35,063 nucleotides of DNA, taken from the NCBI GenBank assembly GCA_001795795.1, contig MGKV01000001.1, forward strand, positions 1 through 35,063, in the 5' to 3' direction. Position numbers and translations under genes: made by a program. The notes under the pieces were generated by a model, which worked only from the letters and a program-made list of their open reading frames with translations, ran no database searches and was not told the origin of the DNA. Shown here piece after piece: positions 29,659-35,063 of the stretch (position 1 is its first letter; each line of letters begins with the position of its first letter). This DNA is from Candidatus Yanofskybacteria bacterium RIFCSPLOWO2_02_FULL_45_18 (lineage in GTDB: Bacteria > Patescibacteriota > Minisyncoccia > 2-02-FULL-40-12 > GWA2-44-9).

Positions 29659-31026
29659 ATGCCATTTGCCCGCGATCTCTACGATATCGTCGTAATCGGC
29701 GGCGGGACTGCCGGAGTAGCCACCGGGCTTGAGTTAAGACAGCGGGGCTATGATGTCGCGATAATTGAACAGTTTGAAAATTGCGGATTGGGCACCAATA
29801 ACCAAGCCCTGGGGATTCTGCCGCGAAGATTGACTTACTTTGCCTTTGACCGCCCGGGGTCCTTCGCCGCGGCTTATGATGTGAGTTTTTTGCACCACCT
29901 TTTCCCCAAAATAGTAGCCAAAAGACCTTTCGCCATGCCCTTTTTTCCTCAAATGAAGCGGCATCTAAAAAGCCACCCTGTAATTCTGGAAGGACTTATG
30001 GCCAGTTATGCGCGGGCTACCGCCGATAAAGCCGGCCTAAGCGGTTATCGCTACCTGAATCAGAAGCAAATCCTTGAAGAAATCCCTGTTTTGAAAGAAA
30101 ATGTTATGGGTGGCATTCTCTTTGAGGAATATGTTACCGATCCGGTTGAGCTTTGCCGGGCAATATTGGCCAAAGAAAAGAAACTTACTGTACACGGAAC
30201 GCTCTCTGTGTTTTCCGGCCAGCAAGTAAAAAGTTTCCTCATTAAACACGGCAAATTAAGGGCGGCAATCTGCATTAACAACCAGTTGGAAAGAGAAGTA
30301 TTCTATGGCAAGTATTTCGTCAACGCCACCGGCCCGTGGAGTGCGGAAATGGCCCGCATGGCTGGCGTAGATATCAAGTTAAACTTATCTCAAGGCACCA
30401 CAGCCGTTATTGACCGCAAATTCACCAAGTACGCCATAATCACTTTTGACGAAACCGGTAAATACATAACTCTTCTGCCGCTTCCTGACCGCCATCAAAC
30501 GCTTATCGGACCAACCGATATCCCAATTGAAAAAATAAGCGATGCCGCTATCCACGAATATGAATTAGAAAATCTGGCTGAGGTTGCGTCTAAAACAATA
30601 CGAAACAGCATAGAAAAGTTTGATTTTAACAGGCCTCTGACCCGCTGCGGGGTCAGGCCACTTCTATCCGGCGCGCACAAGACGCGTGCTTACGCCATTG
30701 TCCGCCATACTACCCGCCCGAATTTCTTCTCGTTGACTGGCTCTATCAAGATAATTGACCAGATCCGCGCCGGCAAAGAGATGGCTGATATTCTAGACGA
30801 GATCAACGGAAAGCCAAAATGTGACTGGCCAAATCCAGAATTACTTGAACTCAAATATGCCGAGGGGGAGCTCGATGCTATCCGTAATAGTTATCAGAAG
30901 AAATATGCCCGCAATTCGGCTGAATTGGGGTTAATGATAAAACTAGTCAGCGCCTATTCCACTCTGACGCTGGCGCCGGACATTATCTGGTCTTTTATTA
31001 AAAATCTAGGAAGAAAAATCGTTTAA
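29659..31026 (+). CDS. FAD-dependent oxidoreductase, glycerol-3-phosphate dehydrogenase-like (DAO family)
   Basis: 455 residues. The dinucleotide fold opens with DIVVIGGGTAGVATGLEL (GxGxxG) and the ribose-binding acidic residue at the end of the second strand (AIIEQFE). NATGPWSAEMARMAG and the C-terminal TRCGVRPLLSGA stretch (GVRPL) match GlpA/GlpD and related DAO-family dehydrogenases. Here the usual redox partner subunits GlpB and GlpC are absent. The substrate may be glycerol-3-phosphate, but an alpha-hydroxy acid or other polyol phosphate cannot be excluded. The last 80 residues are an added helical region without the iron-sulfur cysteines of GlpA. A terminator ends the gene; the AGPS-like gene follows 77 bases later with its own ribosome site. 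Confidence 0.75.
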   Translation: MPFARDLYDIVVIGGGTAGVATGLELRQRGYDVAIIEQFENCGLGTNNQALGILPRRLTYFAFDRPGSFAAAYDVSFLHHLFPKIVAKRPFAMPFFPQMKRHLKSHPVILEGLMASYARATADKAGLSGYRYLNQKQILEEIPVLKENVMGGILFEEYVTDPVELCRAILAKEKKLTVHGTLSVFSGQQVKSFLIKHGKLRAAICINNQLEREVFYGKYFVNATGPWSAEMARMAGVDIKLNLSQGTTAVIDRKFTKYAIITFDETGKYITLLPLPDRHQTLIGPTDIPIEKISDAAIHEYELENLAEVASKTIRNSIEKFDFNRPLTRCGVRPLLSGAHKTRAYAIVRHTTRPNFFSLTGSIKIIDQIRAGKEMADILDEINGKPKCDWPNPELLELKYAEGELDAIRNSYQKKYARNSAELGLMIKLVSAYSTLTLAPDIIWSFIKNLGRKIV

Positions 31027-31028
31027 TT

Positions 31029-31053
31029 TCCTGCGCTTTGCAGGATTTTTTTT
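31029..31053 (+). terminator. Terminator of the GlpA/GlpD-like gene
   Basis: TCCTGC (31029-31034), GCTTT loop, GCAGGA (31040-31045), then eight T. Confidence 0.9.
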
Positions 31054-31103
31054 ATAGTATATATTAATAGCCGGCCCGTTCATTTACAAAAGCAGGAGAA
31101 ACA

Positions 31104-32672
31104 ATGGAAGAAAGCAAGCTTTTTCCGGAATTAAGAAGAATTTTCGGCGAAGAGAATGTTATAACCAACACGGAAACTTTGCGCCAAAAATCATACGATT
31201 CCTGCCCGCTCAATCTTTTTGACCAAAACAAGGATGTGCCGACGGCATCAGCCATAGTAATGCCGAACAAGGGTTCTTTAGGCAATAGTTGTAATAAACA
31301 ACTTGAAAATCTTGTAAAACTGGCCAATGCGGAGGGCCTTAAAATCATCCCTATCGGCGGCCTGACCGGCGTTCGGGGAGCCGTGGCTTCTCAAGGAGGA
31401 GAGATAGTTGTTGACAGTTCTAAGTTGCGTCATATGGTGGGTATCAGGGAGCCGGAAGACGACGCACCCGGCGAGGTCTCCGTCCAAGCCGGCGTAACCG
31501 GTTTAGAACTGGAACAATGGTTAAAAATTGGGCCCCGGCCCGATACAACATTTTTCTATCCCGCTTCTTACAAAACTTCCACTCCAGCCGGATGGGTCAG
31601 TACGGGAGCCAGCGGCCACAATTCCGCCGGATTTGGCGATATAACGCATTGCGTGAATGCCGTTTCCGGCGTTGACGGCAAGGGGGAAACCTTTTATTTC
31701 ACCGGCGATAACTTAAAAAAGATATTCCGCATGGAAGGCACAACCGGCATAATCACTCGCGTCTGGATGAAAACGCATAAACTGCCAATCTATTCTTCGC
31801 CTCAAAGCTTCCGTTTTTATTGTCTTGAAAGCGTAGCCGAGTTCCTAAGAAATCTGGCCGCCCACAGAGAAGAATTCCGCCGGAGCGAAGTTGTATTGTG
31901 CTCTGCCAGAGCCTACGATTTTCTTGACTTTAATTTCATTTCCAAGCCGCACAAAGAAGAATCGAAGAAATCGGCAATCCAAAAAAGGATTCGGCATTTT
32001 CTGGAAAAAATTCTTTGCCACAATCACAAATTAGTCCGCAAAATGTTCGTTCATAATATCGTAGGCCACTATTGGACCGTCATTGTTCATACTGTGGGAA
32101 ATAACCATCAGAAACTCACAGACGCGTCTGATAAAATAAACCGGCTCTGCCGGTTCGCTGACGGCCGGAATCTTGGTCCGGAAATTGCCTCCGCGTGGTT
32201 AAGCCATCCTTTCAAGCAGTCCCACGAGAAACTGGTGTCTTATTTTAACTCGGGAATTACCGTTGACACTTTTGACTGCACACCCGAATGGAACACCGTA
32301 ATCGGGACATACGCGGCCACGGATACGTTAATTTTTGAAAATTATGGCATTGCCGGCGCCCACCTTTGCTTAGATTTAGACCAGCCATATCTTTATACCA
32401 CCCTGGCCATATCCGGAAGAAGCCGCGAGAAATATCTGCGGTTATGGGACAATTTGGCATATACTTGTCATGTTGTTGGCACTAAACCAAACCATCACCA
32501 CAATGTCGGCCGGCTTGGGAGAAAATTTGCCCATCCTCGATACGCCATCGGCGAAGAGTGGTATCAGAATATCGCAATACCGGCCAAAAAGGAGCATGAC
32601 CCCAACAATATTCTCAACCCGGGGAACTTAAGATTTAAGGAGGCGCTCTTTGCACAAAATCAGCCACGGTAA
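31104..32672 (+). CDS. FAD-binding oxidase of the AGPS / GlcD type
   Basis: 522 residues. The N-terminal half is a FAD_binding_4 (VAO-type) domain: IIPIGGLTGVRGAVASQGG near residue 80, then YPASYKTSTPAGWVSTGASG and GFGDITHCV, the second pyrophosphate-binding block, and EGTTGIITRVWMKTHKLP. The C-terminal half is the oxidase cap with FENYGIAGAHLC, NHHHNVGRLGRKF (near 462) and DPNNILNPGNL. The triple-His block followed by a DPNNI tail resembles alkylglycerone-phosphate synthase, the ether-lipid enzyme, as much as glycolate or lactate oxidases (GlcD). Which one cannot be settled by eye. AGGAG (31094-31098) five bases before the ATG. Its end overlaps the next gene by 23 bases, so those two are coupled. 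Confidence 0.75.
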   Translation: MEESKLFPELRRIFGEENVITNTETLRQKSYDSCPLNLFDQNKDVPTASAIVMPNKGSLGNSCNKQLENLVKLANAEGLKIIPIGGLTGVRGAVASQGGEIVVDSSKLRHMVGIREPEDDAPGEVSVQAGVTGLELEQWLKIGPRPDTTFFYPASYKTSTPAGWVSTGASGHNSAGFGDITHCVNAVSGVDGKGETFYFTGDNLKKIFRMEGTTGIITRVWMKTHKLPIYSSPQSFRFYCLESVAEFLRNLAAHREEFRRSEVVLCSARAYDFLDFNFISKPHKEESKKSAIQKRIRHFLEKILCHNHKLVRKMFVHNIVGHYWTVIVHTVGNNHQKLTDASDKINRLCRFADGRNLGPEIASAWLSHPFKQSHEKLVSYFNSGITVDTFDCTPEWNTVIGTYAATDTLIFENYGIAGAHLCLDLDQPYLYTTLAISGRSREKYLRLWDNLAYTCHVVGTKPNHHHNVGRLGRKFAHPRYAIGEEWYQNIAIPAKKEHDPNNILNPGNLRFKEALFAQNQPR

Positions 32673-33303
32673 AATTCCTGAAGTGATCTACCGAAGCTTG
32701 GGAACAATTTTTCACAATTACAGGATTGACCGCACTTCAATACAGCGGGAACTTCATGAATTTAGGATTCGTTATCCTTTTTGGCGAGGCAAGATAAAAG
32801 AAATGCCGTTAGCCGTAATCAGGCCAGCCAGCACTGGCGGACTTCGGGATCTTGTTTCCAAAGCCCGCGAAAAGCATGTTTGCCTTCTTGCCTACGGCAG
32901 CGGACCGGGAATATATCGCAAACTCCCCATCCGCAAAAGCATAATTATTGATATCCGCCGCCTTGTTAAACTTATTCCGCTGGATAAGCATGCCTTTGTC
33001 GCACCGGCAGGAGCAACACTATATAATATCAGGCGGGAAATAGAGGTTGATAATCACAATCCCGAAGAATCAAAATTTTTGGAAGTTACTGTCGGCGATC
33101 ACGCAATTGACGCAATCTTTGACAGGCACACCCACCGCAGTTTTAATTCTGAATTTCGCATCTCTGATATAATAGTCGTCGGCCCTGACGGCGAAGAATC
33201 AGTATTCAAACCGGAAGATTTAAAAGCCCCTCTTCTGAAGGGAGAGGGGATTGGCATCATTACTGACATTGTTCTTGTCAAAATAACCCGTCACTTTCTT
33301 TGA
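32650..33303 (+). CDS. Stand-alone FAD-binding half, no oxidase cap
   Basis: 217 residues from TTG 32650, supported by AAGGAGG (32637-32643) six bases upstream. It resembles only the N-terminal FAD_binding_4 half of VAO-type oxidases: PLAVIRPASTGGLRDLVSKAREK, then CLLAYGSGPGIYRK (pyrophosphate loop), IIIDIRRLVKLIPLDKHAFVAPAGATLYNI, a short DRHTHRSFNSEFRISDIIVVGPDGEE block and GIGIITDIVLVKITR. The C-terminal substrate domain of the preceding gene is missing, so it is either a pairing subunit or a decayed paralogue. It overlaps the AGPS-like gene by 23 bases. The frame is clean and the ribosome site strong, which argues that it is functional, for example as a regulatory or electron-transfer subunit. 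Confidence 0.65.
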   Translation: MHKISHGKIPEVIYRSLGTIFHNYRIDRTSIQRELHEFRIRYPFWRGKIKEMPLAVIRPASTGGLRDLVSKAREKHVCLLAYGSGPGIYRKLPIRKSIIIDIRRLVKLIPLDKHAFVAPAGATLYNIRREIEVDNHNPEESKFLEVTVGDHAIDAIFDRHTHRSFNSEFRISDIIVVGPDGEESVFKPEDLKAPLLKGEGIGIITDIVLVKITRHFL

Positions 33304-33326
33304 AACCATAGAAAGCGCCGGGTTTT
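33285..33326 (+). terminator. Terminator of the 32650 gene, stop codon in the loop
   Basis: AACCCG (33285-33290) with CGGGTT (33319-33324), an internal 3x3 loop, then CTTTCT (33294-33299) with AGAAAG (33310-33315); a short T run follows. The TGA stop (33301-33303) is in the apical loop. Confidence 0.6.
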
Positions 33327-33330
33327 ATAA

Positions 33331-33359
33331 TTGAAAAAAACGCTATTGAGTGCTAACAT
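33331..33359 (+). promoter_or_regulatory. Promoter of tRNA-Gly
   Basis: TTGAAA (33331-33336), 17-base spacer ending in an extended TGC, TAACAT (33354-33359). Transcription should begin about five bases before the tRNA. Confidence 0.65.
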
Positions 33360-33370
33360 GTACTTAAAAT

Positions 33371-33445
33371 GCGGGTGTAGCACAGCGGTTAGTGCGCTTG
33401 CCTTCCAAGCAAGATACGGCGGTTCGATTCCGCTCACCCGCTCCA
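33371..33445 (+). tRNA. tRNA-Gly (anticodon TCC)
   Basis: Acceptor GCGGGTG (33371-33377) pairs with CACCCGC (33435-33441); anticodon stem CTTGC/GCAAG encloses CTTCCAA with anticodon TCC at 33404-33406; T arm GGCGG-TTCGATT-CCGCT (one G-T pair). Discriminator T, encoded CCA at 33443-33445. Confidence 0.95.
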
Positions 33446-33481
33446 AGATTTGATTTTTCGATTTTTGACCAACCATTCGGA

Positions 33482-33529
33482 GGGCGGCACGAAGTGCCGC
33501 CCATTGGTTTTGCGGCGCAACTGCGCCGC
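33482..33529. repeat. Two GC-rich perfect hairpins after tRNA-Gly
   Basis: GGGCGGCAC-GAA-GTGCCGCCC (33482-33502) has nine perfect pairs. GCGGCGCA-AC-TGCGCCGC (33512-33529) has eight. Neither has a T-tract. They fall inside the remnant recombinase tail. Confidence 0.9.
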
Positions 33530-33549
33530 TTTCTGAAGCCCGCTTGCCC

Positions 33550-33570
33550 GCCCGCCAAGACGAGGTTCGA
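33550..33570 (+). repeat. Left arm of 21-bp inverted repeat around the recombinase
   Basis: The 21 bases here are the exact inverse complement of 35043-35063, the last bases of the window. The match stops at 33571 on the inner side; the outer side cannot be followed because the window ends. Confidence 0.95.
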
Positions 33571-33596
33571 AATCCCTTGCAGTTTTAGTATTTGCT

Positions 33597-33626
33597 TTGC
33601 CTAATAAAAATAATTTTTGCTATAAT
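33597..33626 (+). promoter_or_regulatory. Promoter of the recombinase, leaderless
   Basis: TTGCCT (33597-33602), 18-base spacer, perfect TATAAT (33621-33626). The ATG is only nine bases further and no ribosome site is present. Confidence 0.65.
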
Positions 33627-33635
33627 AGCTTTACT

Positions 33636-35063
33636 ATGGAAAACAACACCTCGTTTTCGCAAAAATTCTTTTTGTACACCCGCAAATCCACCGATGTTGA
33701 GGACAAGCAAGTTTTATCTATCGAAGCACAAATTACAGAATTGCGTGCTTTTGCGAAACAGGAAAAGTTAGAAATAGTTGATGAGCTGGTAGAAAAACAA
33801 TCGGCCAAAATTCCTGGCAGACCAATTTTTAACGATATGCTTAACCGAATAGAAGCCGGAGAAGCAAACGGAATTTTGGCTTGGCATCCTGATAGATTAG
33901 CGCGCAATTCTGTTGACGGTGGAAAAATAATTTATCTTGTGGACACAGGTGGACTTGTGGCATTGAAATTTGTGCAGTTCTGGTTTGAACCGACACCACA
34001 AGGAAAATTTATGTTGAACATCGCTTTTGGGCAAAGCAAATACTATGTAGATTCTCTTTCCGAAAATACTAAAAGAGGATTGCGCCAAAAAGTGAGACGG
34101 GGCGAATATCCGTCTCTGGCTCCAGTTGGATATATCAATGACTCGCGTAATAAATCTGTCGTCGTAGATAAAAAGCGTGCGCCTATCATTCGCCAAGCAT
34201 TTGAGCTTTACGCCGAGGGCAATCATCGGCTAGAAGATGTTTCCGACTTTTTGGCGCAAAACAAAATCGTTTCAAGAAGTGGAAAGAGAATCCATATTAC
34301 AAGAACGACTTTTATTCTACAAAATCCATTTTACACTGGGTTATTTCGCTATGCGGGCGAAATATATGAAGGCAAGCACGAGCCAATCATCGCAAAGAAA
34401 CTTTTTGATAAAGTCCAAGAAGTAATGAAGCAGAGAGGACGGCCGAGGCACAAAGCCAAACCGGAGCCACAAGTTTTTTGTGGACTGTTAAGGTGCGGCA
34501 CTTGCGATATGATGATTACTGCCGAGTTGAAAGTGAAGCGTCAGAAAAATGGCAATGTCCACTATTACACATATTATCGCTGTACCCGCAAATCAAAATC
34601 AATAAAGTGCGCCGCACCATTTATCCGCCAAGAGAAATTAGACGGACAAATTTCCTCTCTGCTTCAAAAAGTTTCTTTGCCTACGGATTGGGCGGAAAAA
34701 CTTAATACAAGATTAGAAAAAGACAAAACAAAATCCGCCCAATCCGTTTCTGCTTTTGTTCAAACAAACCAAGAGAGAATCAAAGTCATTGCCACCAAGC
34801 TCCAGCGACTTCTTGACGGGTACTTGGAGCAGGACATTGACCGAGAAATTTACCGAACTGAAAAAGCAAAGTTGTTGAGCGAAAAGAAGTCGCTTGAAGA
34901 ACAAACAACTCGTTTTGAACAAAAGCAAAATGATTGGCTCGAACCGATGAGAGAATGGATAAAAGTCGCTTCAACTCTTGATAAAACCGCAAGGGATAGC
35001 AACCTTTTTGCTAAAAAGGTTGCTGCCGAACAAGTGTTCGGCTCGAACCTCGTCTTGGCGGGC
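33636..35063 (+). CDS. Large serine recombinase, 3' partial
   Basis: 476 codons are visible and the frame is still open at the window end. Site-specific recombinase of the large serine family, which cuts and rejoins DNA at att sites for integration, excision or inversion. The resolvase-type N-domain has the nucleophile Ser18 in YTRKSTD, then QSAKIPGRPIFNDML and the DRLARN block (Asp86, Arg87, Arg90). A recombinase domain (about 155-275, with APVGYIND and TFILQNPFYTGLF) is followed by a zinc ribbon (Cys at about 282, 287, 290, 315 and 325) and a coiled coil (about 360-440). The residues before the window end, RDSNLFAKKVAAEQVFGSN, are typical of CPR recombinase C-termini. It lies 190 bases from tRNA-Gly, points away from it, and is bracketed by a 21-bp inverted repeat. 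Confidence 0.9.
   Translation, partial: MENNTSFSQKFFLYTRKSTDVEDKQVLSIEAQITELRAFAKQEKLEIVDELVEKQSAKIPGRPIFNDMLNRIEAGEANGILAWHPDRLARNSVDGGKIIYLVDTGGLVALKFVQFWFEPTPQGKFMLNIAFGQSKYYVDSLSENTKRGLRQKVRRGEYPSLAPVGYINDSRNKSVVVDKKRAPIIRQAFELYAEGNHRLEDVSDFLAQNKIVSRSGKRIHITRTTFILQNPFYTGLFRYAGEIYEGKHEPIIAKKLFDKVQEVMKQRGRPRHKAKPEPQVFCGLLRCGTCDMMITAELKVKRQKNGNVHYYTYYRCTRKSKSIKCAAPFIRQEKLDGQISSLLQKVSLPTDWAEKLNTRLEKDKTKSAQSVSAFVQTNQERIKVIATKLQRLLDGYLEQDIDREIYRTEKAKLLSEKKSLEEQTTRFEQKQNDWLEPMREWIKVASTLDKTARDSNLFAKKVAAEQVFGSNLVLAG
35043..35063 (-). repeat. Right arm of 21-bp inverted repeat, within recombinase coding sequence
   Basis: Inverse complement of 33550-33570. It encodes the SNLVLAG residues at the visible end of the recombinase and coincides with the end of the window. 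Confidence 0.95.

Larger units (their letters stand above)
33364..33570 (-). pseudogene. Remnant 3' coding tail of a serine recombinase, facing tRNA-Gly
   Basis: Read on the minus strand from 33570, the frame begins SNLVLAG, the same seven residues with which the live recombinase reaches the window end, and continues in that frame through tRNA-Gly to a stop at 33364. Just upstream on the minus strand, AAAACTGCAAGGGAT (about 33573-33588) matches the recombinase at 34983-34997 (AAAACCGCAAGGGAT, one difference); the bases between the two matching blocks are missing. No start codon is in place. Confidence 0.55.

Noticed and set aside
33371-33570. Direct att duplication of the tRNA-Gly 3' end
   Set aside because: I found no second copy of the tRNA 3' end in the window; only the 21-bp inverted repeat is present, and the far side of the element is outside.
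1-35063. UGA recoded as glycine (SR1/Gracilibacteria code)
   Set aside because: TGA ends several genes at expected positions and no conserved gene has an internal TGA.
1-35063. CRISPR array
   Set aside because: No regularly spaced direct repeats with unique spacers were seen; the Cas4-like nuclease is alone.

Overview
The window reads as one scaffold from a Patescibacteria / Candidate Phyla Radiation (CPR) bacterium, most likely Parcubacteria-like. The support is: very compact gene spacing with short overlaps, many small membrane-anchored proteins, a short DnaX, a DUF5652-type membrane segment, a VirB2-like pilin module and its DUF87/VirB4-type ATPase, strong AGGAGG ribosome sites mixed with apparently leaderless starts, and a large serine recombinase next to a tRNA gene. 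TGA, TAA and TAG all act as ordinary stops, so the Gracilibacteria/SR1 code is not used. The lineage call is inference from gene content; no marker phylogeny was possible.

Layout. 1-3220: a 5'-truncated conjugation-type ATPase, a GtrA-like membrane protein and dnaX, all overlapping. 3240-8642: MFS transporter, micro-ORF, tRNA-Gln, secreted trypsin-like protease, membrane-anchored DsbA-like thiol oxidoreductase, a DUF5652/tRNA-binding-domain fusion, a coiled-coil protein, a PD-(D/E)XK nuclease with four cysteines, and a DUF192 protein. 8643-16873: ankyrin protein, tgt, a FecR-domain protein followed directly by a CHASE2-adenylate cyclase, and two lytic-transglycosylase-like proteins on the minus strand. 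17010-21906: a surface island with a glycoside-hydrolase barrel fused to a VirB2/T4SS-pilin module, then a three-gene set holding a PA-IL-lectin-like domain and a CsgG-like protein. 21907-28183: housekeeping genes (mnmA carrying palindromic insertions, gpmI, rny, an HU-type protein) and two unrecognised proteins. 28340-33303: a patatin-like hydrolase and three FAD proteins (GlpA/GlpD-like, AGPS/GlcD-like, and a stand-alone FAD-binding half). 33331-35063: tRNA-Gly and a serine recombinase that runs off the window end.

How it fits together. Secreted and surface functions dominate: DsbA could oxidise the cysteine-rich pilin fusion, the lytic enzymes could remodel peptidoglycan for a T4SS/pilus, and the lectin/CsgG-like set could serve attachment to a host cell. 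This suits the episymbiotic habit known for CPR, but the functional link is inference. The least ordinary items are the hydrolase-pilin fusion with an in-frame cysteine-rich stretch beyond its stop, the FAD/patatin cluster, and a 21-bp inverted repeat that brackets the recombinase and would, on inversion, restore the tRNA-facing arrangement whose 3' coding remnant is still visible.
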